This document shows, piece after piece, positions 36,603 through 45,016 of a DNA stretch of 64,000 bases. Both the position numbers and the translations under genes were made by a program. The first letter of the stretch is position 1, and each line of letters starts with the position of its first letter. This DNA is from a virus: positions 1-64,000 of IMG/VR virus record IMGVR_UViG_3300041402_000314. One strand, given 5' to 3'. Below the pieces are notes generated by a model, which saw nothing but the letters and a program-made list of their open reading frames with translations, ran no database searches and had not been told where the DNA came from.

Positions 36603-37745
36603 TTATTTGATATTGACCAATCTACGACCATGTTCACCACCATCTTTTCTGAAAATAACACATTCCATAGTTCTTGTGGCTCTATATCCAGAACTATATG
36701 TCCATGCATCTTTAGCTGTAATGGCTCTGAATGCCTCGACAATACAGCCCGGATGCTCTTTGACCTCTTTATGATGAATATGACCTGTCCAGAAAGTTCG
36801 GTATGTTGTGTTACCCCATTCACGAGGCTTATCAGTTGCCATGATACCCGGTAATCTATCTGCCTTTAAACCACCATGAGTAATGCCTATAAGATTTTTA
36901 CCGAAAACGTGATAGGCAAAAGACCCAACGGGTAATTCGATTTCAACTCTAGGATTGTTTTCAAAATATGCTTTCATCATCATAGCTAACCACATACTAC
37001 TATGATCGTCATGATTTCCAACACCAGATTTAACAATGACTTTTTCGTGTTTTTCTAACGCTAAATTGATAACATTTCTGTAAGTTCGAACACCAACTTG
37101 AATAATTTTACCCCACCTACCATCAACATCCAAAACATGCCCAGATCGCATAGTTTTATTTTCAGTTGAATCAGTATGGAAAAAATCTGCTAAGTTAGCT
37201 ATCAGACATTCTTTAGTTGCGGGTGCTGAGTCCACTAATTCTTTTATGGAGGAAGTGATAATTTCTTCGCATATTTTCAGGTCATAATCTTTTCCAGTTT
37301 CTTCATGCCATGACAACATACCGAGATGTGCATCAGCAATCGGATACGTAACTAATAAATCGTCTATGGTGTTGTTAGGTTTTTTTATAACAGAGGAAGC
37401 GTTTTTACAAGGCTCTAAAATTCCTTCTACTGCTTCTTTGATTTTATCAAGAAGTTCGGTTTTACTTTTATCGGTCTTGACCCATTGCTGTTTTACATTT
37501 CCTTCGCCATCATAGTTAGTCGAAATTCCTTTTATGAAATGATCGGGAAGAACATCGTTTATCCTTTCCCCTACAACAGGGGAATGTTCGGGACTATATT
37601 TTATTTTATATTTTTTCCTTTCGATAGCTTTTACAGTTCTATCAAAACCATTTTCCGATAATAATTTTTGAATTACACTTCTAGATTTACTAAAATTTCT
37701 TAATAAAATTTCTTCCTCGTCTCTACTCCAAGCATTATTGACCAT
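36603..37745 (-). CDS. Myb/HTH plus calcineurin-like phosphoesterase
   Basis: 380 aa. N-terminal ~50 residues resemble a Myb/HTH DNA-binding helix set (WSRDEEEILLRNFSKSRSVI). From about 120: PIADAHLGMLSW, ANLADFFHTD, KSGVGNHDDHSS, GITHGGLK and WTGHIHHKE, the metal ligands of the calcineurin-like phosphoesterase fold. Could be a DNA-targeted nuclease or phosphatase. Confidence 0.82.
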   Translation of the reverse strand: MVNNAWSRDEEEILLRNFSKSRSVIQKLLSENGFDRTVKAIERKKYKIKYSPEHSPVVGERINDVLPDHFIKGISTNYDGEGNVKQQWVKTDKSKTELLDKIKEAVEGILEPCKNASSVIKKPNNTIDDLLVTYPIADAHLGMLSWHEETGKDYDLKICEEIITSSIKELVDSAPATKECLIANLADFFHTDSTENKTMRSGHVLDVDGRWGKIIQVGVRTYRNVINLALEKHEKVIVKSGVGNHDDHSSMWLAMMMKAYFENNPRVEIELPVGSFAYHVFGKNLIGITHGGLKADRLPGIMATDKPREWGNTTYRTFWTGHIHHKEVKEHPGCIVEAFRAITAKDAWTYSSGYRATRTMECVIFRKDGGEHGRRLVNIK

Positions 37746-37796
37746 ATATCAAACTCCTATTGTTTACTATTTTAAATACTTATACCCAAAAATAAA

Positions 37797-37820
37797 GGGT
37801 CTCCTACTTAAAGAAGACCC
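37797..37820 (-). terminator. hairpin, likely leftward terminator
   Basis: GGGTCT/AGACCC stem; the leftward exit reads TTATTTTT. Beyond the low-complexity genes at 37872-38812. Confidence 0.6.
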
Positions 37821-37871
37821 TATTATAACACAAACTTATTTAAAATTGCAAATCAGAGGAAATTTTAACCA

Positions 37872-38279
37872 TTACTTTTTCTTTTTCTTATAAGTATACG
37901 CAGGAGCCTCTTCTACTTCCTCTTCATCATCATCATCGTCTTTCTTTTTATCGATGAAGGGATTTTTCTTTTTCTTCTTACCTTTATCATCATCTTTATC
38001 ATCTTTATCATCTTCATCCGCTTGCTCTTCTACAGAACCGAGAACTTCCTTACCGATCTTGGTATAAGCATCAGAGAGCTTTGCCATGAAATCATTGGCT
38101 TCTTTGCTATCATTGGTAGCAAGACCCTTAAGAAGCTGGAGACCTTTCATCTGCTCTTCATTAGAGCCTTTGAAGTCAGTCTTCATTAAGTCCTGAATGA
38201 TTTTCTTTACATCGAACGCCTCAACCACTAACTCTGTACCGATTATATCTGCTAACTTTTCTAAAATATTTTCTTTCAT
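37872..38279 (-). CDS. low-complexity protein, possible scaffold/core
   Basis: 135 aa. Helical first 90 residues, then runs of Asp/Glu and Lys. Like small head-core or internal proteins of large phages in composition, but no family match. Downstream of the bipartite protein at 38303. Confidence 0.55.
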   Translation of the reverse strand: MKENILEKLADIIGTELVVEAFDVKKIIQDLMKTDFKGSNEEQMKGLQLLKGLATNDSKEANDFMAKLSDAYTKIGKEVLGSVEEQADEDDKDDKDDDKGKKKKKNPFIDKKKDDDDDEEEVEEAPAYTYKKKKK

Positions 38280-38302
38280 ATATCTTCTCCTTTAAAAGTT
38301 TA

Positions 38303-38812
38303 TTATCTTGAACCCGGTCTACGTTTTGTTCTACCGAGTCGTTTACCCTTAAGTCCTTTACCTGTCTTCTGAACTCTCTTGAGTTTCATTTTATTACTTC
38401 TTTTATACTTCTTCTTCCATTGTCTGAGCTTAACCTTATTCTTTCTTCTATAGACCCTAGCCTTTCTTTTCTGTCCAGAGGTCATCTTCTTCAAGAATTT
38501 CTTTTCTTGAAGACTCTCATCTACTTCATCTTCGTCATCATCCTCGATCATATCCATGATTTCATCCAGCTTCTTAGTGCTACTATCATCCAGCTTCTCA
38601 TCATCAATAGAGATAACAAAATCAACTATGGTATCGAAGAGAGTAGTTAATGATTCACTACTCACCTCATCCAGTTTCTCATTATCTATGGATTTTATGA
38701 AGGCAAGCATCTTGTCTAATAGCTGATCTTCGAAATCACTGTCTATGGTATCATCATCTTCAGTTGCTTCTGACATCAGTAAATCCAACTTCTTTATTAA
38801 ATCTTCATTCAT
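38303..38812 (-). CDS. bipartite acidic/basic protein, head-core-like
   Basis: 169 aa. Residues 1-100 are acidic helices with an internal repeat (SIDNEKLDEVSS / SIDDEKLDDSST); 100-169 are extremely basic (KKMTSGQKRKARVYRRKNKV). A nucleic-acid-binding tail on an acidic core suits a prohead core protein, but this is inference. Confidence 0.58.
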   Translation of the reverse strand: MNEDLIKKLDLLMSEATEDDDTIDSDFEDQLLDKMLAFIKSIDNEKLDEVSSESLTTLFDTIVDFVISIDDEKLDDSSTKKLDEIMDMIEDDDEDEVDESLQEKKFLKKMTSGQKRKARVYRRKNKVKLRQWKKKYKRSNKMKLKRVQKTGKGLKGKRLGRTKRRPGSR

Positions 38813-38835
38813 ATTCTACTCCTTAATTCTTATCT

Positions 38836-38913
38836 ATTATTACTCTGACTTGACAAACCAATATTGCTTATGGTATAATAAAGACAACTTGGACAGAAAA
38901 GCCAATTAAAATT
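38836..38913 (+). repeat. 78-bp direct repeat, copy 1, with promoter
   Basis: 76 of 78 bases equal copy 2 (39361-39438). Contains a rightward TTGACA (38850-38855), 18 bp, TATAAT (38874-38879), and a TTGG...CCAA hairpin after it. The promoter faces the leftward gene 38927-39286. Confidence 0.9.
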
Positions 38914-38926
38914 AGTTATAATTGAT

Positions 38927-39286
38927 TTATACTCTAGCTTTTATTTTAGTATTATCTAGTAAGTCACTGATTTGAATTATCCATAGATCATCTATTTTAT
39001 CTTCATCATAGAAACCATTAATGTCAAATGATTCAGAGATAAAATAGCCTATTAGGTTCTTACCATCATCACTATCATTGTTACGTATTATCTGTTCAAA
39101 GAGAAATGATTCATGAAATGATCTCCTAAGAACAACTATCCTATTGTAAATGGAATGTAGCTTATCTGTATTAGGACGTTTAATATATGAATTAGTTGTC
39201 CTCTTAATACTTCTAAACATCATATAATCTTCCTCAAAATCATCTGCTACCATACTTCTATAATTCATTAAAAATTTATCTTCCAT
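38927..39286 (-). CDS. unknown protein between two repeated promoters
   Basis: 119 aa (MEDKFLMNYRSMVADDFEED), helical, many Arg and Asp. Reads against the rightward promoters of the flanking direct repeats. Has its own late promoter (39346-39353). No family; looks like an inserted or retained gene. Confidence 0.62.
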   Translation of the reverse strand: MEDKFLMNYRSMVADDFEEDYMMFRSIKRTTNSYIKRPNTDKLHSIYNRIVVLRRSFHESFLFEQIIRNNDSDDGKNLIGYFISESFDINGFYDEDKIDDLWIIQISDLLDNTKIKARV

Positions 39287-39345
39287 ATTCCTCTCGTTTT
39301 CCTATTGACTTAAAATTATGAATGTAATATAATAACAGTTTTAAT

Positions 39346-39353
39346 TATTTATA
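39346..39353 (-). promoter_or_regulatory. T4-type late promoter
   Basis: Leftward TATAAATA then ATTAAAAC, 60 bases before the 119-aa gene. Confidence 0.7.
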
Positions 39354-39360
39354 TATCTTG

Positions 39361-39438
39361 ATTATTACTCTGACTTGACAAACCAATATGTCTTATGGTA
39401 TAATAAAGACAACTTGGACAGAAAAGCCAATTAAAATT
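39361..39438 (+). repeat. 78-bp direct repeat, copy 2, with promoter
   Basis: Differs from copy 1 by a two-base swap (ATTGC against ATGTC). TTGACA (39375-39380), 18 bp, TATAAT (39399-39404); drives uvsY-uvsW. Confidence 0.9.
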
Positions 39439-39492
39439 GATTAAAACTAATATTAGACTAAAGAATACATACGGTAAATGAGATTACTTTAG

Positions 39493-39500
39493 TTATAAAT
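39493..39500 (+). promoter_or_regulatory. T4-type late promoter
   Basis: Rightward TATAAATA then CTTATAC, 27 bases before the uvsY start. Confidence 0.68.
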
Positions 39501-39526
39501 ACTTATACATGAAATGGAGAGAGTAA

Positions 39527-39952
39527 ATGGCTATTGATGGAATGACTATTGATGAATTTGATGAGAAGGTATGTGAAGAAATTAAATATGATAAGACTGT
39601 AGCTGGATGTATCATAGCTGAAGGTGAACAGATAGATAAGATACAAGGATTTATGAGATTGAAGCATATTGCTCAAGAGGAACTACGTGCAAGGGAATCT
39701 AGGTTAGCTAGAGTATATAAAGAAAGATATAATCATTATAAATTTGATTATGATCGTACTTTAACTGCTGAAGAAATCAAGAGATATGTATCTGGTGATG
39801 ATGCTTATAGAAAAACTAATAAAGCCTGTAATCTAAAGAAATTGGAACTGGAAGCTATAGAAGATGCTATTGCTGGATATAAAGATAGAGGATGGAGAGT
39901 AAAGAATCTAATTGAGTTAATGAAAATGAATATGGAGTACGGAATCTATTGA
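39527..39952 (+). CDS. uvsY: UvsY-like recombination mediator
   Basis: 141 aa, close to T4 UvsY (137 aa). Lys/Arg-rich helices; KLELEAIEDAIAGYKDRGW near the end resembles the conserved C-terminal region. UvsY loads UvsX onto gp32-coated single strands. Next to uvsW as in T4. Stop and uvsW start overlap (TTGA). Confidence 0.8.
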   Translation: MAIDGMTIDEFDEKVCEEIKYDKTVAGCIIAEGEQIDKIQGFMRLKHIAQEELRARESRLARVYKERYNHYKFDYDRTLTAEEIKRYVSGDDAYRKTNKACNLKKLELEAIEDAIAGYKDRGWRVKNLIELMKMNMEYGIY

Positions 39953-41658
39953 TTAATATAAGAAAGAAAAATAATAGCTATCTGAGTATAACTGGTCATC
40001 TCGAAGACTTATATGTACTCAGGGAATGGTTCGGTAAAGAAAAGAAAAATTGGAGATTCGATAAGAAAAGGGTCGAAGAAGGTTGGGATGGTAAGATCAG
40101 ACATTTTAATATGTTTGAAAAAACTCTTCCTTATGGTCTTATTGGTGAACTGTTTGATTGTATAGAAGCTCATGATATGGCTTGTGATATAGATGATAAG
40201 CTGTTAAAAGAGATAGATTCTAAGAAGTTAACCGACTTCGAAGAGTATGCCTTCATGAACGTCAATCCTAAATATCTTAAGGGTGGGGAATGTGAGCCTA
40301 GAGATTATCAAGATGAGGGAGCTAGGCTTCTTCTCGAAGATAAGAGAGGTATATTAGAACACGCCACCCGTTCTGGTAAATCTTTGACATCTTTCTATGC
40401 CGTAAATTATATCTTTAATAAATTTAAGGAACAGATACTTGAGAAAAATATCAAGATCATGGTAATAGTTCCTACCACCCATCTCATACTTGCATTCAGT
40501 AAGGATTTTGTAGAGTATGGTATAGATGAGAAATATGTGGGTAGGTATTATGCGAAAGAAAAAGATAATGATACTCCTATAGTTGTAGGTACTTGGCAAT
40601 CATTAAGAAGTGCGAACCATTTTCATAAGAATGTAGTATTTGCTGTCGGTGATGAGTGTCATGGCGGTAAAGCCTATGAAGTTAAACAACTTCTGGAAAA
40701 ACTCATTAACGCTAAGATTAGATTAGGTATGACAGCTACTCTTCCATCTGATGAGAATGAGAGATTTACTATCATAGGAAGTTTCGGTCCTATCCTAAGT
40801 TCGGTTGGTGCTAGAGAGCTTATTAATAGAGGCATATTAGCAGAGCCTCATATCAAATTTTTGATGTTAAATTATCCTAGAGGTACTGATGCTGAAGTAA
40901 AGAGAAAGACTGATGCTATTAAGAAGAATGAAGAAGCTAAGTTTCAATATGTTATTGAACGTTTGAAAGAGAAATTGACTCCATATTATCATAGTATCGA
41001 GAAGCTGGAAGAAAGTATCGAAAACCATTGCAATTTCAAGACTTTTAGTATTGGGAATGGTGTCTTTACCGAAACCGATAAGAAAATAACCGATAAAAAG
41101 GTTGCGAAAATTAGATCAGAAGTTCGGAAATTTAATGAGAAAACATTACGGTTTATCTTAGAAAAGGAGACTGTTAGGGATAATACCAACCGAAAGAAAA
41201 TAACTAGGAATATCATAAAGAAGCATGGTGATGAAACTATGTTATTCCTCTTCAATGAGGAAAAATTCGGATTGGATTATCTGGATTATCTGAGAGAACA
41301 ATACCCAGATAAGATAATCCATTTCGTAAACTATCGTGTTGATGTAAAGGAAAGAGAGAAGATAATAAAAGATGCTGTCGAAAAGAAAGGCGTGATATTG
41401 GTTGCTTCTCTCAAGACATTTGCATTGGGTGTTACTATTCCAAATCTAAGTGTTATAGGTTTATTATGGGGTGGTAAGTCTGAGATAACCGTTCCTCAAG
41501 CATTGGGTAGAGGATTGATGATATGTGGAACCAAAAATACAGTTACTTTATATGACTATGCAGATCAGTTATTCTATACTAAGAAACATGCGAATGAGAG
41601 GCTTAAAATCTACATGAAGGAATCGCACAAAGTTCAGATACATGAAATGAATTTATAA
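39949..41658 (+). CDS. uvsW: UvsW-type DNA/RNA helicase
   Basis: 569 aa, TTG start. Superfamily 2: Walker A-like HATRSGKSLTS near 139, VIVPTTHLILAF, GDECHGGKA (DExH), GMTATLP, later VASLKTFALGVTIP and QALGRGLM (motifs V-VI). UvsW unwinds branched DNA and R-loops late in T4. N-terminal 110 residues match the UvsW DNA-binding domain layout. Confidence 0.9.
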   Translation: MINIRKKNNSYLSITGHLEDLYVLREWFGKEKKNWRFDKKRVEEGWDGKIRHFNMFEKTLPYGLIGELFDCIEAHDMACDIDDKLLKEIDSKKLTDFEEYAFMNVNPKYLKGGECEPRDYQDEGARLLLEDKRGILEHATRSGKSLTSFYAVNYIFNKFKEQILEKNIKIMVIVPTTHLILAFSKDFVEYGIDEKYVGRYYAKEKDNDTPIVVGTWQSLRSANHFHKNVVFAVGDECHGGKAYEVKQLLEKLINAKIRLGMTATLPSDENERFTIIGSFGPILSSVGARELINRGILAEPHIKFLMLNYPRGTDAEVKRKTDAIKKNEEAKFQYVIERLKEKLTPYYHSIEKLEESIENHCNFKTFSIGNGVFTETDKKITDKKVAKIRSEVRKFNEKTLRFILEKETVRDNTNRKKITRNIIKKHGDETMLFLFNEEKFGLDYLDYLREQYPDKIIHFVNYRVDVKEREKIIKDAVEKKGVILVASLKTFALGVTIPNLSVIGLLWGGKSEITVPQALGRGLMICGTKNTVTLYDYADQLFYTKKHANERLKIYMKESHKVQIHEMNL

Positions 41659-41686
41659 TGAAAAAGAAGGGTGGTAAATAAACAAC

Positions 41687-41971
41687 ATGGGAATAGACAT
41701 AAAAGAATCGATAAGAATAGCGAAAATATTTAAAGAGAAAAAAGCTAGGGGTGAAAACTTAAATAAAGGAGAAGAAGTTATCTTGACTTTGGCTTCGGAA
41801 TATGCTAAAATACATGCTCAAGATTTTAAAATATCTAATGAATTATGTGTCGATATAATATCTGTACATAAAGAAAGAATTGGACAATCTAAAGAATCTT
41901 CTATACCAGTAGATACTATGGAAATGAATATGCTACTCGATGGTTTATTAGAAAGATTATACATTAGTTAA
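41687..41971 (+). CDS. unknown protein
   Basis: 94 aa (MGIDIKESIRIAKIFKEKKA), helical. No family. Follows uvsW by 28 bases. Confidence 0.6.
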   Translation: MGIDIKESIRIAKIFKEKKARGENLNKGEEVILTLASEYAKIHAQDFKISNELCVDIISVHKERIGQSKESSIPVDTMEMNMLLDGLLERLYIS

Positions 41972-41987
41972 ATGATAAGGAGAAAAC

Positions 41988-42632
41988 ATGTTAAAAGTAT
42001 TTTTATTGTTGATTGGATTGTTAGTAACTTCTAATTCATACGCTGGAACAATCGAGGTTGGGCATGAAGAGACAAGTAATGGTATATCCAATAACTATGC
42101 CTCAACTTTAAATATCGTTGATAAAATCGAAGATATGGCGATAAAGGTTAGTTATGAATATGGAAAGACTGATGATATTATAATAAAAGATTCTGGAAAC
42201 ATTAGCCTTGGTTATGACCCCGAATTAAATGAAAGATGGGGTCTATGGTTAGATGAGACCATAGGATATAATAAGATCATCAATATAGACTATGAAAATA
42301 TGCTAGGTATCGGTCTTAGATATTATATCATGAAAAACGATTATGGAAAATTATCTATTAGTGGTGGTATATTATATCATTATATTTCTGAACAAGAAGA
42401 AGGTAGATATTCGTGGATGTTAAAATATGGGAATGATATATATGAAGTCCTGTATTTTTACCAACCATCTTTTAAAGATAGTAATGATTATATAACAAAA
42501 GTTGATAGTTCTATTAAAGTAGCAGAATTAAATGATTTTCTTACTATGAAATTGTATTATAAGACTGAGTATAGGTCTATAATCGAGTATGATTATGAAA
42601 AGATTGGTGTAAAATTTAGTATAGAATATTAA
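41988..42632 (+). CDS. outer-membrane barrel-like protein (DUF481-like)
   Basis: 214 aa. Signal peptide about 1-19 (LLLIGLLVTSNSYA-G), then alternating hydrophobic beta strands. General layout is that of DUF481/YdiY outer-membrane barrels. A phage-made outer-membrane protein could alter the host surface, for example to exclude other phages (inference). Confidence 0.72.
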   Translation: MLKVFLLLIGLLVTSNSYAGTIEVGHEETSNGISNNYASTLNIVDKIEDMAIKVSYEYGKTDDIIIKDSGNISLGYDPELNERWGLWLDETIGYNKIINIDYENMLGIGLRYYIMKNDYGKLSISGGILYHYISEQEEGRYSWMLKYGNDIYEVLYFYQPSFKDSNDYITKVDSSIKVAELNDFLTMKLYYKTEYRSIIEYDYEKIGVKFSIEY

Positions 42633-42646
42633 TAAAGGAGACTAAT

Positions 42647-43249
42647 TTGAAAGGATTTTTAACAGCTTTTATAATGCTGTGTTACATTTTTATGTCTAGT
42701 GTAGCATATAGTGATGGCGTAAAGAGACATAGCGATATTCCAAAAGAAGTATATTATAAGTTCATAAAGAAGGTAAGACCTCATATTTCAGATCATGAGA
42801 TGAATCAGATTTTAAATGCTGTGATCTATTATAGTCCTAGATATTTTGGTGATGATATAGAAGGTATCGAGTGGACTCTTTCGATAATAGCGGGAGAAAG
42901 TTCTTTTAGAAATGTTTTAGGAGACTTAGATAAAGGTATTTCACATGGATATATGCAGATACAAAAACGAACTTGCGATGAGACACGAAAATTCAATGGT
43001 ATAAAGAGGAAGTTGGATTTAAACAAACTGTATCAGAATATTCACTGTGGGATGGGACATCTTTCTCAACTACATAAAAGATATGATGGTAATTTTATTT
43101 ATGCTGTTATAGCTTACAATAACGGTTATCCGTCTACAGATAGATGGATTAGAAGAGGAACTATTAGCACTAAGACCGAATATTTGTCGTGGATTTTAAG
43201 TAAGAAAAATAAGTTAAATAAACTTAAAAATTCTCCGAAGTATAAATAA
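42647..43249 (+). CDS. secreted lytic transglycosylase (SLT family)
   Basis: 200 aa, TTG start with AAGGAG upstream. Signal peptide about 1-22 (ending VAYS). IAGESSFRNVLG carries the catalytic Glu, then SHGYMQIQKRT and YAVIAYNNG complete the SLT fold. Cleaves peptidoglycan in the periplasm. Being exported and non-virion-like, it may aid lysis or the barrel next door. Confidence 0.88.
   Translation: MKGFLTAFIMLCYIFMSSVAYSDGVKRHSDIPKEVYYKFIKKVRPHISDHEMNQILNAVIYYSPRYFGDDIEGIEWTLSIIAGESSFRNVLGDLDKGISHGYMQIQKRTCDETRKFNGIKRKLDLNKLYQNIHCGMGHLSQLHKRYDGNFIYAVIAYNNGYPSTDRWIRRGTISTKTEYLSWILSKKNKLNKLKNSPKYK
43241..43248 (+). promoter_or_regulatory. T4-type late promoter
   Basis: Rightward TATAAATA then ATTAAAAG; also holds the stop codon of the SLT gene. 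The transcript would start with the structured leader. Confidence 0.7.
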
Positions 43250-43250
43250 T

Positions 43251-43323
43251 TAAAAGAGAGTAAGCTAAGTAGTTGGTGCTACTTAGCAACAGGTGGAGTG
43301 ATTTACCTGCTGTCCTCTCTCAT
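43251..43323 (+). ncRNA. structured leader RNA, copy A
   Basis: GAGAG/CTCTC outer stem enclosing CTAAGTAG/CTACTTAG and CAGGT/ACCTG hairpins, with AGCAACA and TGTCCTCTC single-stranded parts. The same plan recurs at 48087-48158 before another GIY-YIG gene. Confidence 0.6.
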
Positions 43324-43348
43324 ACCTATTTATATAAGGAGTGGTGTC

Positions 43349-44299
43349 ATGTCAACAACTATAAATCCCGAAAATCCAATTTTTTACACTTACTTAATTT
43401 TAGACCCGAGATATAAAGGAACCTTCGTCTATGATGATGGTAAACTAATATCAGATTATTTACCTATCTATGGGGGAAAGGGATATGATGATAGATGTAA
43501 TGACCATTTGAGAGATGCTATCAATTCTATTAAAAAATCTGATAAATTAAATCTTCTTAGAAAAATATTAGAAGAAGGATTTGAACCTAAAATTTTTAAA
43601 GTATTAGAAAACGTAACTGAGAAAGAAGCATTTGCTAAAGAAAGATATGTAATAAGAGTAATTGGTAGACTAGATAAAGGATTGGGAACCTTACTCAATA
43701 AAACCGATGGCGGGGAAGGTTGGGGTGGTTTTATTAGAACCAGAGAACATAAAAGAAAAATAAGCGAAGCTAATAAAGGCCAAGATAGTGATAAATTGTG
43801 GTATAATGATGGTAAAAATGAAAGAAGATATAAAGAAGACAAACAACCAGAGGATTGGGTCTTGGGTAGATTAAAATTTTCAGACAAACACATAAAATCC
43901 TTGAGCAAGATATCTAAAAATAAAATATGGTATAATGATGGTAAAAACTTGACAAGATGTCTTATCGGAGAACAGCCAATAGGATGGGTGGAGGGTCCAT
44001 TACCAATGAAAAGAGAAACCAAAGAAAAACTTAGTAAAATATTTAAAAATGTGCCGAATTTATTTAGAAAGGGGCGACGTTATTATAACGATGGTGAATT
44101 AGAGCGATTTTATTTAGAGAATCAACAACCAGATGGGTGGGTATTGGGTAGATTGAGTAAAGGACGTAAACATCATTGTTATAAAAAATCTCCTAAAAAT
44201 AAAGGGAAGCGTTGTTATAATAACGGAAGTATAAACAAATGTTTTCTCGAAGACAAACAACCAGAGGATTGGGTCTTGGGTATGCTTAGAAAATTATGA
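43349..44299 (+). CDS. GIY-YIG homing endonuclease with YNDG repeats
   Basis: 316 aa from MSTTINPENPIFYTYL (AAGGAG upstream). GIY-YIG core: FYTYLILDPR and PIYGGKGYDDRC, then GFIRTREHKRKISEANKG (NUMOD-like). Four repeats of the type WYNDGKN...PEDWVLGRL follow (about 160-316), likely DNA-contact modules. Related to the gene at 48193. Confidence 0.85.
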   Translation: MSTTINPENPIFYTYLILDPRYKGTFVYDDGKLISDYLPIYGGKGYDDRCNDHLRDAINSIKKSDKLNLLRKILEEGFEPKIFKVLENVTEKEAFAKERYVIRVIGRLDKGLGTLLNKTDGGEGWGGFIRTREHKRKISEANKGQDSDKLWYNDGKNERRYKEDKQPEDWVLGRLKFSDKHIKSLSKISKNKIWYNDGKNLTRCLIGEQPIGWVEGPLPMKRETKEKLSKIFKNVPNLFRKGRRYYNDGELERFYLENQQPDGWVLGRLSKGRKHHCYKKSPKNKGKRCYNNGSINKCFLEDKQPEDWVLGMLRKL

Positions 44300-44306
44300 G
44301 TCGAAT

Positions 44307-44335
44307 TTGACAAATGAGACCTAGAATGATATAAT
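44307..44335 (+). promoter_or_regulatory. sigma-70-type promoter
   Basis: TTGACA (44307-44312), 17 bp, TATAAT (44330-44335), rightward, ahead of the SD-rich hairpin region and the gene at 44457. Confidence 0.86.
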
Positions 44336-44341
44336 GTAGAC

Positions 44342-44433
44342 AATAAAAAAAGGCTATCAGTGGAGGAGTACCGATAGCCCTAAAAATAGGAGGTAGTAGG
44401 ATTCTTTCAATCCATGCCTTTTAATTATTTATA
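44342..44433. ncRNA. bidirectional SD/anti-SD RNA locus
   Basis: Plus strand: GGCTATC/GATAGCC hairpin with loop AGTGGAGGAGTACC, then AATAGGAGGTAG; two strong Shine-Dalgarno cores, no start codon in range. Minus strand: a late promoter (44426-44433), then CCTCC-type anti-SD sequences, ending at the same hairpin followed by TTTTTTT (a terminator). A ~80-nt antisense RNA is possible. Confidence 0.45.
44426..44433 (-). promoter_or_regulatory. T4-type late promoter
   Basis: Leftward TATAAATA then ATTAAAAGG in an otherwise rightward region; no gene lies downstream of it, only the hairpin terminator. Confidence 0.55.
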
Positions 44434-44456
44434 TATCGAATATTTTTGGAGAAATT

Positions 44457-44711
44457 ATGTATTTAGATGATGTGAATGTAGGCGATATGGTTATAGCCGA
44501 TTTTAAACTTGGGAATATAATAGGTTCTTTAAAAGGAAAGATAGTCGATAAATGGGTTACTGATCTACCATATGAGATCAGAATAGGCGTAGAATTTCCA
44601 GATATATTGATTGATGAAAACTTTGAATGTAAAGGACATTCTTGTAGAGGAAATGGAAAGGATGGATTCTGTTACTATCTAAACTTAAACGAAATTAAAC
44701 TACAAGGATAA
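44457..44711 (+). CDS. unknown beta-rich protein
   Basis: 84 aa (MYLDDVNVGDMVIADFKLG); SH3-like strand pattern. No family. Confidence 0.58.
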   Translation: MYLDDVNVGDMVIADFKLGNIIGSLKGKIVDKWVTDLPYEIRIGVEFPDILIDENFECKGHSCRGNGKDGFCYYLNLNEIKLQG

Positions 44712-44714
44712 TCA

Positions 44715-45002
44715 ATGCTGAATGGTGACAGAGTAGGTGCTGTTAAGAGTTTTGATCATGGTACATTAAAGGTTTTTGGATTCGGTGAATATGTTGGTGA
44801 AGAAGTACCACCAGAAGAGGGTATAGGTTATAGTAAGTTTTTATATGAAGGACAACAAAAAGACCATAAAATTCTGTTAGATGATGGACATGTTATTTAC
44901 GGCAGTGAGTGTTGGTTATTCGATGAGCTGGAAGTAAGAAAATCCATGAAAGAATATGATCATGTTGAATACGTGGATATAGATGAATTGAGAAAGGGTT
45001 AA
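44715..45002 (+). CDS. unknown beta-rich protein
   Basis: 95 aa (MLNGDRVGAVKSFDHGTLKV), strand-rich with an acidic helical end. Follows its neighbour by 3 bases. No family. Confidence 0.58.
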   Translation: MLNGDRVGAVKSFDHGTLKVFGFGEYVGEEVPPEEGIGYSKFLYEGQQKDHKILLDDGHVIYGSECWLFDELEVRKSMKEYDHVEYVDIDELRKG

Positions 45003-45016
45003 GAGGAGTAGAAAAA

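Noticed and set aside
37822-37851. Leftward promoter TTGCAA-18-TATAAT
   Set aside because: -35 box poor and its start would fall in the hairpin at 37797-37820; too weak to list.
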